A stretch of DNA of 64,000 nucleotides, from contig NZ_LT745763.1 of assembly GCF_900166595.1 (NCBI RefSeq), positions 1,520,814 to 1,584,813 on the forward strand, read 5' to 3'. The stretch is from Virgibacillus dokdonensis (GTDB taxonomy: Bacteria; Bacillota; Bacilli; Bacillales; Amphibacillaceae). The translations under genes and the position numbers were made by a program. The notes under the pieces are model-generated. The model saw nothing but the letters and a program-made list of their open reading frames with translations. It searched no databases and was not told the origin of the DNA. Shown piece after piece: positions 45,386 to 56,471 of the stretch (position 1 is the first letter of the stretch; every line of letters begins with the position of its first letter).

Positions 45386-48300
45386 ATGGTTTTTACACAT
45401 TTACAAATACGCAGTAGCTATAGCTTGTTAAACAGTACAATTACCATTGAAGAATTGGTGCAACGAGCGGCAGAACTTGGTTATACTGCTTTAGCACTAA
45501 CAGATGAACAAGTGCTTCATGGGGCGATCAAGTTTTATAAAGCTGCAAAGAATAACGGTTTGAAGCCAATTATTGGTTTGACTATTTTAGTAGGCGATAG
45601 CCAAGAAGAAGCTCACGAAATGGTTATTTTAGCGAAATCAAATCAAGGTTTTCAAGAACTAATTAAATTAAGTACCTGGCTAAGAACTGAAGAACTGTCT
45701 TTCATAGAAGTGGAACAGCTCTTAACATATACTGCAGATTGTGTCGGCATTCTCTCTTTCAATCATGGCAATATAGTAAAACAATTGCGAAATAAATCCT
45801 TTGTTGAACTGAATGAATATATATCCGCATATAGACAAGCTTTTGGTGAGAACGACTTTTATATAGCATTAGAGTCTTATGGCGATGGAAGTAATCACCC
45901 ATCTTTTTTTGCAGAGGTAAAACAGTTTCAAGAAATGTATCATGATTCCGTTGTGGCTATGCATGATGTTCGATATTTGAATAAAAAAGATGTGCTTGCG
46001 TATGATTGTTTACGGGCGATGAAAGTACAGCGAATTTGGGATGGCACTTATGTTGATGATAAATGGCGTAATCATCATTTGTGTTCAGAAAAGGAAATGC
46101 AACAGTATTTTTCTGAGTGGCCTGAGGCGGTTGAAGAAACTGCAAGCATTGTAGAAAAATGTAATTTAAATATTAATTTTGAACAACAACATCTGCCTTC
46201 ATTTCCGCTTCCAGAAAACCAACAGCCTCATTGTTATTTAACAGAGAAATGTTTTGCAGTTTTATCACAAAAATATACAAAAGTAACAGATGAGATCCGA
46301 GAACGTTTACATCATGAACTTAATATTATTGAACAAATGGGGTTTAGTGATTATTTCTTAATTGTTGCAGATATGGTTGATTTTGCAAAAACAAATAACA
46401 TTGTCGTTGGGCCTGGAAGAGGATCAGCAGCTGGTTCTTTGGTGGCTTATTTATTAGGAATTACAGATATTGACCCTATCAAATATGAGTTGTTATTTGA
46501 ACGTTTTCTTAACCCAAATCGAATGACAATGCCTGATATTGATATCGACTTCTCGGATACACGTAGAGAGGAAGTTGTGGATTATGTACAAAGGAAATAT
46601 GGCTCAGAGCACGTAGCGCAAATCATTACATTTGGAACGTTTGCTGCCCGCTCTTTAATGCGCGAGCTTATAAAAACGATGGATATTAATAAACAAGATG
46701 CTGCTTTTGTGTTACGGCACATTCCAGTGCAGTCGAAAAAAAATCTTGTGCAAATTGTTCAAGATTCAAGTGCATTAAAAGATTATATAAAGCATTCGGA
46801 AGTGCTACGTCGTTTGTTTAAGGTAGCTACGGTGCTAGAAGGTATCCCTAGACATATTTCTACTCATGCAGCTGGAATTGTTATCTCTAAAGAACCGCTT
46901 ATGGAATATGCACCTTTAACTTCTGGTGCTGGTACAATGTATTTAACACAATATGCAATGAATGATGTCGAAGCTATAGGTTTATTAAAAATTGACTTAT
47001 TAGGCTTACGAAATTTAACTCTCATAGAACAAATACTGCAAAAAATACGTTACGAATATAAAAAGGCTGTCTCATTAGAAGAAATTCCTCAAGAAGATCG
47101 GAAAACCTTTTTATTGTTGCAACAAGGAAGAACAAACGGTGTGTTTCAATTGGAATCACAGGGAATGAAGCAAGTATTACAAGATTTAAAGCCAACTCAT
47201 TTTGAAGATATAGTTGCAGTTAACGCATTATATCGTCCTGGACCAATGGATTTCATTAAAACTTATATAAACCGGAAGCATGGTGTAGAAAAGATTTCTT
47301 ATCCACATCCAGATCTCGCAACTATTTTAGAAAAAACCTATGGTGTGTTAATTTACCAGGAACAACTTATGCAAATTGCTCATCGCATTGCTGGTTTCTC
47401 CCTTGGACAGGCTGACTTACTTCGAAGGGCAGTAAGTAAAAAACAAGAAGAGGTCATGGAAGAACAAAAATCCGCGTTTATTAATGGATGCATACAGCAA
47501 GGGTATAGTCAATCGGTAGCAAATGAATTATTTGCTTGGATTGTCCGATTTTCGAATTACGGATTTAATCGGAGTCATGCTGTGGCTTATAGTCGTATTT
47601 CTTATCAGCTAGCATACTTAAAATGTCATTATCCGCAAGTTTTTTTCGCTGAATTATTAAGTGCTTCGATGCAACAACATCAGAAAATTACCTTGTATCG
47701 GAGAGAAATAAAGGAACTGCATATAAAATTACTTGGTCCATCGATCAATAATAGTTTTGGAAAATATGCAGTCGAAGGAAAACACATCCGAATGGGTTTG
47801 TTACAAATTAAAGGGGTAGGAAATCAGGCAGTTTCCGAAATTATTCGAGCACGTAAAGAGCGACCTTTTCAAAATTTATTCGACTTCTGCTTACGTACTT
47901 CCTTAAAAGTAATTAACCGAACAATCATTGAGCTATTAGTTCTATCAGGAGCTTTTGATGAGCTGCATAAAAATCGTGCTAGCTTATTAGCAACTATTGA
48001 CCAAGCAATCGAGCAAGGTGAGTTGTTTGGTGAGTTCCAAGAGCAGGTAAGCTTACTAACGAACAACCTTGAATTGGAAGGCGATTATGTAGAAATAGAG
48101 GATTTCTCGGTAATAAAAAAACTATCTGATGAAAAAGAATTACTCGGTATATATATATCTAGTCATCCTGTTACAGTTTATCGAAAACAACTACAGCGAG
48201 CAGGGTATATTACCATAGATGCAGCTAGAAAAAGAGGGCATGGTTTTAAACATAGAAGTGCATGTGTTATTCAATCTATCAAAACTATCCGTACAAAACG

Positions 48301-48751
48301 TGGCGACCCAATGGCCTTTATTACCATTAGTGATGAAACAGATGAAATGGAGGCAGTTGTCTTTCCTGAATTATATCGACAAGTCCATCGTTGGTGGGAA
48401 GAAGGTATGCTAGTAGTAGCAAAAGGTAAGCTGGAGGCTAGAAGCAATGGACTACAAACATTATTATCTGCTATCCAAAGTTTTGAAGAGTCTGTTTTAG
48501 AAGATAAAACAAGCACAGATCGGCTGTTTATAAAATTAACAGGAAAAGATATTAAAGCAGACTTAGCTAAAATTAGCGAGGTAGCTCGTTATTTCCCTGG
48601 AAATACTCCAGTAATTGTTTTTCAAGAAAGTCTACAACAAACGTACCAATTATCCAAGGAATACAACCTTGCACCGAATTTACTTTGCATCCAGCGTTTA
48701 CAAGACTACTTCGGTATCCATCAAGTTGTATATGACAAAGTGACTATTTAG
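45386..48751 (+). CDS. dnaE: DNA polymerase III subunit alpha DnaE
   Basis: Second replicative polymerase of Bacillus, extends RNA primers before PolC hand-off. 1121 residues: PHP domain (about 3-200), palm with GPGRGSAAGSLVAYLLG and the catalytic PDIDIDFSD (about 385-393), NGVFQLESQGMKQV, finger and thumb, a helix-hairpin-helix (LLQIKGVGNQAV) and an OB-fold (about 965-1050). The PHP motif reads HLQIRSSYS, so the usual second His is Arg, suggesting no PHP nuclease activity. GGTGGG precedes the ATG. No downstream partner in the operon. Confidence 0.97.
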   Translation: MVFTHLQIRSSYSLLNSTITIEELVQRAAELGYTALALTDEQVLHGAIKFYKAAKNNGLKPIIGLTILVGDSQEEAHEMVILAKSNQGFQELIKLSTWLRTEELSFIEVEQLLTYTADCVGILSFNHGNIVKQLRNKSFVELNEYISAYRQAFGENDFYIALESYGDGSNHPSFFAEVKQFQEMYHDSVVAMHDVRYLNKKDVLAYDCLRAMKVQRIWDGTYVDDKWRNHHLCSEKEMQQYFSEWPEAVEETASIVEKCNLNINFEQQHLPSFPLPENQQPHCYLTEKCFAVLSQKYTKVTDEIRERLHHELNIIEQMGFSDYFLIVADMVDFAKTNNIVVGPGRGSAAGSLVAYLLGITDIDPIKYELLFERFLNPNRMTMPDIDIDFSDTRREEVVDYVQRKYGSEHVAQIITFGTFAARSLMRELIKTMDINKQDAAFVLRHIPVQSKKNLVQIVQDSSALKDYIKHSEVLRRLFKVATVLEGIPRHISTHAAGIVISKEPLMEYAPLTSGAGTMYLTQYAMNDVEAIGLLKIDLLGLRNLTLIEQILQKIRYEYKKAVSLEEIPQEDRKTFLLLQQGRTNGVFQLESQGMKQVLQDLKPTHFEDIVAVNALYRPGPMDFIKTYINRKHGVEKISYPHPDLATILEKTYGVLIYQEQLMQIAHRIAGFSLGQADLLRRAVSKKQEEVMEEQKSAFINGCIQQGYSQSVANELFAWIVRFSNYGFNRSHAVAYSRISYQLAYLKCHYPQVFFAELLSASMQQHQKITLYRREIKELHIKLLGPSINNSFGKYAVEGKHIRMGLLQIKGVGNQAVSEIIRARKERPFQNLFDFCLRTSLKVINRTIIELLVLSGAFDELHKNRASLLATIDQAIEQGELFGEFQEQVSLLTNNLELEGDYVEIEDFSVIKKLSDEKELLGIYISSHPVTVYRKQLQRAGYITIDAARKRGHGFKHRSACVIQSIKTIRTKRGDPMAFITISDETDEMEAVVFPELYRQVHRWWEEGMLVVAKGKLEARSNGLQTLLSAIQSFEESVLEDKTSTDRLFIKLTGKDIKADLAKISEVARYFPGNTPVIVFQESLQQTYQLSKEYNLAPNLLCIQRLQDYFGIHQVVYDKVTI

Positions 48752-48945
48752 CCTGCTCTAAAAGTTAGTGGGCATATAGGTATCTAATATCAACCCATAA
48801 GGTAATCTTTTGTTCATTGCTCTAACGTTGGATGAAAGTTTTCGAAGGATGATTGAGATGAAAAAGTAACTTTAGGAGGAAAAGGCATTTGTTTGTTAAT
48901 TCAAATATAGATGTACTAAGTATCCTGATTAGAAAACAGCATTGT

Positions 48946-48973
48946 TTTACAGAAACGGAGCATCTGTTATAAT
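48946..48973 (+). promoter_or_regulatory. SigA promoter of the ytsJ operon
   Basis: TTTACA (48946-48951), a 16-bp spacer and TATAAT (48968-48973). Confidence 0.65.
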
Positions 48974-48986
48974 GTAGTAGTTACTG

Positions 48987-48999
48987 GTGGTCAGACCAC
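48987..48999 (+). promoter_or_regulatory. FadR/GntR-type operator before ytsJ
   Basis: GTGGTC-A-GACCAC is a perfect 13-bp palindrome whose core TGGTC-N-GACCA is the FadR-subfamily GntR consensus. It starts about 13 bp after the -10, in the early transcribed region, and a FadR-type gene lies in the same operon, so autoregulation is likely. Confidence 0.6.
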
Positions 49000-49049
49000 T
49001 GATGGATGGAAGAAATTATTTTTTCTATGAAAGGGAGCGAAGATGAAAA

Positions 49050-50288
49050 ATGGCAAGCTTACGAGATAAAGCGCTACATGTTCATAAAGTTAATAAAGGG
49101 AAATTAACGACGGATTCCAAAATGCCTGTTACGAATGCGGATGAGTTAAGTCTAGCATACTCTCCAGGAGTAGCTGAACCATGTAAAGAAATTCACGATC
49201 GTGTAGACACAGTTTATGACTATACCATGAAAGGAAATATGGTTGCCGTTGTTAGTGACGGATCAGCAGTGTTAGGTCTTGGTAATATCGGGGCAGAGGC
49301 TGCACTTCCTGTAATGGAAGGAAAGTCTGTGTTATTTAAAAGCTTTGCCGGTGTAGACTCCTTTCCTATTTGTTTAGGCACCCAAGACGTGGAAGAAATT
49401 GTACAAGCAGTTAAAGTAATAGAACCGACATTTGGTGGCGTGAATTTAGAAGATATTGCTGCACCAAAATGCTTTACTATTGAAGAACGATTAAAAAAAG
49501 AGACAAACATTCCGATTTTCCATGATGATCAACATGGAACAGCTATTGTTACTGTTGCTGGATTAATTAATGCATTAAAGTTAGTTGGGAAATCATTTTC
49601 AGATATTAAAGTAGTTGCTAACGGAGCAGGGGCAGCTGGAATCGCTATTATTAAATTGCTTTATTTCTTCGGTGTTCGCGACATGATAATGTGTGATTCA
49701 AGGGGAGCCATTTATGAGGGTCGTGCAGAAGGTATGAATGATGTGAAGGAACGCGTAGCAACGTTCACGAATCAAGACAAGAAATCAGGCAGTCTAGAAG
49801 AAATGCTTGAGGGAGCAGATGTGTTTATTGGTGTATCTGTTGGAGGGGCGTTATCCAAGGATATGGTTGCAAAAATGAAAGATAATTCAATAATTTTCGC
49901 AATGGCTAATCCTGAACCTGAGATAATGCCTGAAGATGCAAAAGAAGCTGGTGCGAAAGTTATTGGAACAGGCAGATCTGATTTTCCAAACCAAGTAAAT
50001 AATGTACTTGCCTTCCCAGGTATTTTTCGAGGAGCGCTTGATGTTCGGGCAACAAGAATTAATGAAAAAATGAAAGTTGCAGCTGCCGAAGCAATTGCAT
50101 CACTAATTACCGAAAGTGAATTAGACGAAAATTATGTTATTCCAGCTCCGTTTGATCCAAGAGTAGCACCTATTGTAGCTAAAAGCGTAGCTAAAGCTGC
50201 TATGGAATCCGGAGTGGCTAGAATGGAAATAGATCCTGAAGAGATAGCTGAAAAAACAAGAAAGCTCTCGCAAATTGAGAATAAGTAA
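49050..50288 (+). CDS. ytsJ: NADP-type malic enzyme YtsJ
   Basis: Decarboxylates malate to pyruvate with NAD(P)H production. 412 residues. Short bacterial malic enzyme with YSPGVAEPCKEI (about 31-42), catalytic Tyr/Lys region, FHDDQHGTAIV (about 157-167) and the NAD(P) motif VVANGAGAAGIAIIKLL (about 191-207). B. subtilis YtsJ is NADP-preferring. GGGAGCGA lies about 13 nt before this ATG, a long spacing; an out-of-frame ATG at 49042 sits between. gntR follows after 20 bp, then accDA. Confidence 0.95.
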   Translation: MASLRDKALHVHKVNKGKLTTDSKMPVTNADELSLAYSPGVAEPCKEIHDRVDTVYDYTMKGNMVAVVSDGSAVLGLGNIGAEAALPVMEGKSVLFKSFAGVDSFPICLGTQDVEEIVQAVKVIEPTFGGVNLEDIAAPKCFTIEERLKKETNIPIFHDDQHGTAIVTVAGLINALKLVGKSFSDIKVVANGAGAAGIAIIKLLYFFGVRDMIMCDSRGAIYEGRAEGMNDVKERVATFTNQDKKSGSLEEMLEGADVFIGVSVGGALSKDMVAKMKDNSIIFAMANPEPEIMPEDAKEAGAKVIGTGRSDFPNQVNNVLAFPGIFRGALDVRATRINEKMKVAAAEAIASLITESELDENYVIPAPFDPRVAPIVAKSVAKAAMESGVARMEIDPEEIAEKTRKLSQIENK

Positions 50289-50308
50289 TCTGTTAAAAGG
50301 AGTGAATC

Positions 50309-50932
50309 ATGGCTGTGTCCATGTCTCATAAACAGAAAGCATACCAAGGAATTCTCCAAAAAATCCGTCAATACATGGATGCGCAACATTTACAGCCTGG
50401 TGACAAGCTCCCCTCCGAAAGGGAGCTTGCGCATACGCTTGGTGCTGGCCGATCTTCTATTCGAGAAGCGTTACGTGCAATGGAATTTTTAGGATTAATA
50501 GAAACCAGACGTGGTGAAGGAACATTTTTAAGTACATATCAGTCTTTTCAAACTGTGGAATTACTTGCTTCCTTTATCTTACAAGAGAAACAAACGAGGT
50601 TGAATTTAGCAGATGTCATTACAATTTTGGAAAAAGAAGCTGCGAAACTAGCTTTTTGGAATATAACAAAGCAAGATGTAGCTTATTTACAAGCTATTAT
50701 TTATCAAGAAGCAGACTCGCTAAAAGATATGCATGCTATTTTTTTTCAATGTATTTTTAAGAAATCCAACAATAAACTATTAGCAAAAGTATGGAGCTTA
50801 ATGTATGAATTTTTGGCAGTTGAACAAGAAATCAGCAATCATAATTTTTTTTATAAAGAGTTAATTCATATGTATGAAACACAGAATTATCAAGGGATTG
50901 AAACGTTGTTTGAAAAAATGATTCAAAAATAA
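50309..50932 (+). CDS. FadR-subfamily GntR regulator
   Basis: 207 residues: an N-terminal GntR winged helix (about 10-75, with LQPGDKLPSERELAHTLGAG, SSIREALRAMEFLGLIETRR, GEGTF) and a helical ligand domain of FadR type (about 90-205). AAAAGGAG precedes the ATG. It lies between malic enzyme and accDA and a matching palindrome lies upstream of the operon, so it probably controls this pyruvate-to-malonyl-CoA block. Ligand unknown. The DNA-recognition helix region (SSIREAL) is intact. Confidence 0.88.
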   Translation: MAVSMSHKQKAYQGILQKIRQYMDAQHLQPGDKLPSERELAHTLGAGRSSIREALRAMEFLGLIETRRGEGTFLSTYQSFQTVELLASFILQEKQTRLNLADVITILEKEAAKLAFWNITKQDVAYLQAIIYQEADSLKDMHAIFFQCIFKKSNNKLLAKVWSLMYEFLAVEQEISNHNFFYKELIHMYETQNYQGIETLFEKMIQK

Positions 50933-51200
50933 AATATAACATTTGACGTTTTTTGACAGTATTCTTCATGATTTTTTTGTATAATGGCTAAAAGTGCGTG
51001 TTCAAAAAGATGCCATATTAAGTGTACTATGTAAATAATCTTTAAAAGCACTTTTAACTTTTCTGAGACAACAGAAGACTTATAAGTAAGAATTTTCTTT
51101 TGTTGTTTCTCTAAACGAACATAATACATTTCTGAGCGTATATAAGCCATAGCTTCATCATACGTATTAGGGGTCGTTTTGAAAAAAAGGAGGAATTGTC
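50933..51200 (+). promoter_or_regulatory. Structured leader before accD
   Basis: TATAAT at 50980-50985 has an exact TTGACA at 50953-50958, but the 21-bp spacer is too long. After it are AAAAGTGC/GCACTTTT arms about 50 nt apart and a GAGACAACA/TGTTGTTTCTC pair (about 51064-51110). The 215-nt leader could fold but I see no known riboswitch. Confidence 0.35.
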
Positions 51201-52061
51201 TTGCTTAAAGATTTTTTTGGCAAGCGAAAAAGATACGCATCTATTCCAAGTGAACAAGCAAAAACGGATGTGCCTGAAGGTTTAATGCAAAAATGTAGTG
51301 GGTGTCATAAGATTTATTATCGCAAAGAGATGAACAAAAATTTACAAGTATGCCCTCATTGTGATTATCATCATCCATTACAGGCCTGGCAACGAATTGA
51401 AACATTATTTGATGAAGCAAGTTTTGAGGAGTGGGACAAGCAATTATCAACTGGCAACCCTTTAGATTTTCCTGGATATGAAGAAAAAATAAAGAAAGAT
51501 CAGGAAAAAACAGGTCTTCGTGAAGGCGTAGTTACTGGGAAAGGTACTATCGATGGTAAAGAAACAGCTTTTGCCGTAATGGACTCTTCATTTCGTATGG
51601 GAAGTATGGGATCGGTAATTGGTGAGAAAATAGCTCGTGCCATTGAACAAGCAAAAGAAGAAAAGATCCCATTTATTATTTTTACGGCTTCAGGAGGCGC
51701 GAGAATGCAAGAAGGATTGCTAAGTTTAATGCAAATGGCTAAAACTTCTGTAGCTGTAAAACTTTTTAGTGATGCAGGGGGGCTAATGATATCAGTTATG
51801 ACTCACCCTACTACAGGCGGCGTTTCGGCAAGCTTTGCTTCTATTGGAGATTATCATCTTGCAGAACCGGGCGCGTTAATTGGTTTTGCTGGTAGAAGGA
51901 TTATAGAACAAACGATTAGGGAGAAACTGCCGGATGACTTTCAAACGGCTGAGTTCCAGTTAAAGCATGGTCAATTGGATAAAGTTGTTCATCGATCAGA
52001 TATGAAGAGTACCTTAGCACTATTGTTATCGTTTCATCAAAAAGGTGGGAAAGAATCATGA
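51201..52061 (+). CDS. accD: Acetyl-CoA carboxylase carboxyltransferase subunit beta
   Basis: Transfers CO2 from biotin carrier to acetyl-CoA, forming malonyl-CoA with AccA. 286 residues, starting at TTG 51201 after AAAAGGAGGAA. Zn ribbon with [12 protein letters not shown] and [10 protein letters not shown] (about 32-58), then the crotonase-like fold: [35 protein letters not shown] and [13 protein letters not shown]. Overlaps accA by 4 nt (ATGA), so translation is coupled. Leader and gene neighbours above. Confidence 0.96.
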   Translation: MLKDFFGKRKRYASIPSEQAKTDVPEGLMQKCSGCHKIYYRKEMNKNLQVCPHCDYHHPLQAWQRIETLFDEASFEEWDKQLSTGNPLDFPGYEEKIKKDQEKTGLREGVVTGKGTIDGKETAFAVMDSSFRMGSMGSVIGEKIARAIEQAKEEKIPFIIFTASGGARMQEGLLSLMQMAKTSVAVKLFSDAGGLMISVMTHPTTGGVSASFASIGDYHLAEPGALIGFAGRRIIEQTIREKLPDDFQTAEFQLKHGQLDKVVHRSDMKSTLALLLSFHQKGGKES

Positions 52062-53014
52062 AGCAAGTGTTGGATTTTGAGAAGCCCATTGTAAACTTAA
52101 AAGAAAAAATTGCAGAATTAAAACGATTCACCTCCGATAGTGATATAGATTTAACAGAGGAAATTAGAACATTAGAAAAGCGTCTTGCTGTATTGGAAGA
52201 AGATATTTATGGCAATTTACAGCCATGGGATCGAGTCCAATTAGCCAGGCACCCTGAACGACCAACTACTTTAGATTATATTGAGCAATTATTTACTGAT
52301 TTTATCGAATTTCATGGGGATCGTTCATTTGGAGATGATGCTGCTATTGTTACAGGGCTGGCTTTTTATAAAGAAAAACCTGTAACCGTAATCGGTCATC
52401 AACGTGGTAAGGATACAAAAGAAAATATTCGCCGTAATTTTGGGATGCCACACCCGGAAGGTTATCGGAAAGCATTACGTCACATGAAACAAGCGGAAAA
52501 ATTTTCAAGACCAATTATCTGCTTTATCGATACAAAAGGAGCTTATCCAGGAAAAGCAGCAGAAGAAAGGGGTCAAAGTGAAGCTATTGCAAGAAATTTA
52601 ATAGAAATGGCGGGACTAACCGTCCCTATTATTTGTGTTGTTATAGGTGAAGGTGGCAGTGGTGGTGCATTAGGACTTGGAGTTGGTGATGAAATTCTTA
52701 TGTTAGAAAATAGCACTTACTCCGTTATTTCTCCAGAAGGGGCAGCTTCTATATTATGGAAAGATGCTAGCTATGCGCAACAAGCAGCAGAATCTATGCA
52801 AATAACTGCTTATGATTTGAAAAAACTTGGGTTAATTGATCAAATTATACCAGAGCCTAAGGGCGGAGCGCACCGTGATTTAAACCAACAAGCAAGTTAT
52901 TTAAACGAAGTAATCGATCATTCGTTACGTACATTAGAAAAGTATTCTATAGAAGAATTACTTGAAAAAAGATGGGAAAAGTATAAGAAAATGGGTTCCT
53001 ATCAGATCCTTTAA
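52058..53014 (+). CDS. accA: Acetyl-CoA carboxylase carboxyltransferase subunit alpha
   Basis: Partner of AccD. 318 residues with [16 protein letters not shown] at the start, the catalytic fold with RDTKEN-like [22 protein letters not shown] region, [36 protein letters not shown] and a [16 protein letters not shown] oxyanion region. The ATG is fused to the accD stop by ATGA. No clear terminator follows; the 590-bp gap before pfkA holds repeats. Confidence 0.96.
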   Translation: MKQVLDFEKPIVNLKEKIAELKRFTSDSDIDLTEEIRTLEKRLAVLEEDIYGNLQPWDRVQLARHPERPTTLDYIEQLFTDFIEFHGDRSFGDDAAIVTGLAFYKEKPVTVIGHQRGKDTKENIRRNFGMPHPEGYRKALRHMKQAEKFSRPIICFIDTKGAYPGKAAEERGQSEAIARNLIEMAGLTVPIICVVIGEGGSGGALGLGVGDEILMLENSTYSVISPEGAASILWKDASYAQQAAESMQITAYDLKKLGLIDQIIPEPKGGAHRDLNQQASYLNEVIDHSLRTLEKYSIEELLEKRWEKYKKMGSYQIL

Positions 53015-53225
53015 TTACGAACAATATGATAAATAAACATATGTTTTATACTCGAAAACTTTAAGGGATGAATTTCAGAAGAGCAACAAATTCGTGTAAC
53101 TATGCTATTTAAAAGAAGGCTCATGGGAGAAATATGTTTGTGATGATAAGGGGGTAGGCAGAATTTTTGTCTCCCTCTATTCTCAATTCTCATTGTCTTG
53201 CGTACAAAGTGTTGCATTATTTTTT

Positions 53226-53248
53226 ACATTATAGGGAAGTATAAAGTG
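53226..53248 (+). repeat. Head fragment of the dispersed repeat
   Basis: ATTATAGGGAAGTATAAAG matches the head only; the rest diverges. Confidence 0.4.
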
Positions 53249-53390
53249 AATCTTCAATTAGTGCAAGTAACAACGTTTGTAAAAAAACGTTCAAAAAAAG
53301 GGCTTACATTTTAAAATGTGCATTATTTTACAAGCTTTCGATTGCTATTTTAAGCATTTCCCATTATCTTTTAAGAGAGGACCTTTTTTA

Positions 53391-53481
53391 TACTATAAGA
53401 AAGTATAAAAGTTTAAAGGTCTATAGTATAAGAAAACTACAGCTTTCGCCATAAAACTTGGCGACAAGCCAAGTTTTTCTA
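53391..53481 (+). repeat. Dispersed repeat, best full copy (first of a tandem pair)
   Basis: Complete head, middle and tail: ACTATAAGAAAGTATAAA, GTATAAGAAAACTACAGC, TTTCGCCATAAA, then the perfect stem AACTTGGC-GACAA-GCCAAGTT (53455-53475) followed by TTTCT. Used as the reference copy here. Confidence 0.85.
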
Positions 53482-53572
53482 ATACGATAGGAAAGTTATA
53501 AATGTTAGAAGTTGTAGCCTAAGAAAAACGGAAGCATTCGCTAAAGGCTGGTGATAAGCTGAGTTTTTCTAA
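53482..53572 (+). repeat. Dispersed repeat, second tandem copy
   Basis: Diverged but co-linear with the preceding copy (period 91 bp): ATAGGAAAGTTATAAATG, TAAGAAAAACGG, TCGCTAAAGGCTGG and GATAAGCTGAGTTTTTCTA. The hairpin is weakened. It ends 35 bp before pfkA, so the pfkA leader or promoter must lie in or near it. Confidence 0.65.
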
Positions 53573-53585
53573 ATTAAACTTGTAA

Positions 53586-54566
<981 letters not shown>

Positions 54567-54603
54567 AAATGCAGCTGTACGGACTATGTAAGGAGGATCT
54601 ATA

Positions 54604-56364
54604 ATGAGAAATACTAAAATTGTATGTACGATTGGCCCAGCTTCAGAGTCAATTGAGAAATTAGAAAATTTGATGGAATGTGGCATGAATGTTGCTCGAC
54701 TTAATTTTTCACATGGAAACTATGAGGAGCACGCAGATCGCATCAAAAACATCCGTGCTGCGGCGGAGAAAACGGGGAAAACGGTAGCTGTTCTCTTGGA
54801 TACAAAAGGTCCTGAAATCAGAACGCATGATTTTGTTGATGGACAAGCAGAACTCATGCAAGGTAAAACTGTTTACGTATCTATGAAAGAAGTGGAAGGT
54901 ACTGCAGAACGTTTTTCTGTCACTTATCCTGGCTTAATTGATGATGTCCATGAAGGCTCGAAGATTTTGTTAGATGATGGTTTAATTGAATTAGAAGTAA
55001 AAGAAGTAAATAAGGCTAATCAAGAATTAAAGACAGTTGCACTGAATAGTGGGGTAATTAAAAACAAAAAAGGCGTTAACGTCCCTAATGTATCTGTGAA
55101 TTTACCAGGTATTACAGAAAAAGATGCAAATGATATTCTTTTCGGTATAGGGCAGGATATCGATTTTATTGCAGCTTCTTTTGTAAGACGCGCATCAGAC
55201 GTATTGGAAATAAAAGAGCTTTTGGAAAACCATAATGCAACACATATACAGATCATCCCTAAGATTGAAAATCAAGAGGGTGTCGATAATATTGATAGTA
55301 TTTTAGAAGTAAGTGATGGGCTAATGGTTGCACGTGGTGATTTGGGGGTTGAAATACCTGCTGAAGATGTACCTTTAGTACAGAAACAATTAATTAGAAA
55401 GTGCAATACAGTTGGTAAGCCTGTTATTACGGCAACACAAATGCTTGATTCAATGCAGCGTAACCCTCGCCCAACAAGAGCAGAAGCTTCAGATGTAGCT
55501 AACGCTATTTTTGATGGTACAGATGCAATTATGCTCTCAGGCGAAACAGCAGCAGGTGATTATCCAGTTGAATCGGTGCAAACGATGAGCAATATTGCAG
55601 TTAAAGCGGAGACAGCAATTGATCATTCTTCTATATTGAAAGATCGATCTAGAAATGTTGATATGACAATTACTGACGCAATTAGTCAATCCGTTACGCA
55701 TACAGCTATGAATTTAGCAGTAAGTGCTATTATAACTCCGACAGAAAGTGGACATACCGCAAGAATGATATCTAAATATCGTCCGCATTCACCAATCCTT
55801 GCTGTTACTTTTTCTGAAAGAATAAATCGAAGGCTTTCCTTAGTATGGGGAGTTCATGCCGTTATGTGTAGACGGGCTGAATCGACGGATGAAATGCTCG
55901 ATATTGCAGTAGAACGTGGGTTGCGTTCTGGCATGGTCGAACATGGTAATCGCGTTATCATCACAGCCGGAGTTCCAGTCGGTCAAAGTGGAACTACAAA
56001 TTTGTTAAAAGTGCACGTAATTGGTAATGTGATTGCTAGTGGACAAGGAATCGGTCGAAAAAGTGCTTTTGGTAAAGCTGTTGTTGTTAAATCAGCAGAA
56101 GAAGCAGTAAGCAAAGTAAGTGAAGGAGACATTGTAGTAACATATGGCTCAGATCGCGAAATGATGCCTGCGATTGAAAAGGCTGCTGGGATCGTTACAG
56201 AAGAAGGTGGCTTAACTTCCCATGCTGCTGTGGTAGGATTAAGCCTAGGTATCCCTGTTATTGTTGGTGTTAAAAACGTGTTTAAAGACATTAAAGATGG
56301 GGAAATTATTACAATTGATGGAGCAAATGGTGATATTTATCAAGGACATACGAAAGTTCTATAA
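54604..56364 (+). CDS. pyk: Pyruvate kinase with C-terminal PEP-utilizer domain
   Basis: Converts PEP plus ADP to pyruvate plus ATP. 586 residues, the Bacillus length: TIM barrel and B domain (about 1-345, [51 protein letters not shown]), C domain (about 355-470), and an added PEP-utilizer mobile domain (about 500-586, with [20 protein letters not shown]). AAGGAGG lies before the ATG. Ends the pfkA-pyk operon with a GC-rich terminator. Confidence 0.97.
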   Translation: MRNTKIVCTIGPASESIEKLENLMECGMNVARLNFSHGNYEEHADRIKNIRAAAEKTGKTVAVLLDTKGPEIRTHDFVDGQAELMQGKTVYVSMKEVEGTAERFSVTYPGLIDDVHEGSKILLDDGLIELEVKEVNKANQELKTVALNSGVIKNKKGVNVPNVSVNLPGITEKDANDILFGIGQDIDFIAASFVRRASDVLEIKELLENHNATHIQIIPKIENQEGVDNIDSILEVSDGLMVARGDLGVEIPAEDVPLVQKQLIRKCNTVGKPVITATQMLDSMQRNPRPTRAEASDVANAIFDGTDAIMLSGETAAGDYPVESVQTMSNIAVKAETAIDHSSILKDRSRNVDMTITDAISQSVTHTAMNLAVSAIITPTESGHTARMISKYRPHSPILAVTFSERINRRLSLVWGVHAVMCRRAESTDEMLDIAVERGLRSGMVEHGNRVIITAGVPVGQSGTTNLLKVHVIGNVIASGQGIGRKSAFGKAVVVKSAEEAVSKVSEGDIVVTYGSDREMMPAIEKAAGIVTEEGGLTSHAAVVGLSLGIPVIVGVKNVFKDIKDGEIITIDGANGDIYQGHTKVL

Positions 56365-56366
56365 CA

Positions 56367-56397
56367 TAAAAAAGGGGCGTTTCGCCCTCTTTTTTTA
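56367..56397 (+). terminator. Terminator of pfkA-pyk
   Basis: GGGCG (56375-56379), TTT loop, CGCCC (56383-56387) and TCTTTTTTT. Confidence 0.85.
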
Positions 56398-56471
56398 TGT
56401 TATAGGCTATGAAAGTTTAAGCTGTTTTATACGGATAGCGTATGATATAGTTTGATCAGGAGGTGTGCAGT

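Noticed and set aside
49042..49060. Alternative ATG 49042 as start of malic enzyme
   Set aside because: It is out of frame with the conserved protein.
50953..50985. TTGACA/TATAAT promoter for accD with normal strength
   Set aside because: The 21-bp spacer is not functional for SigA; kept only as part of the leader note.
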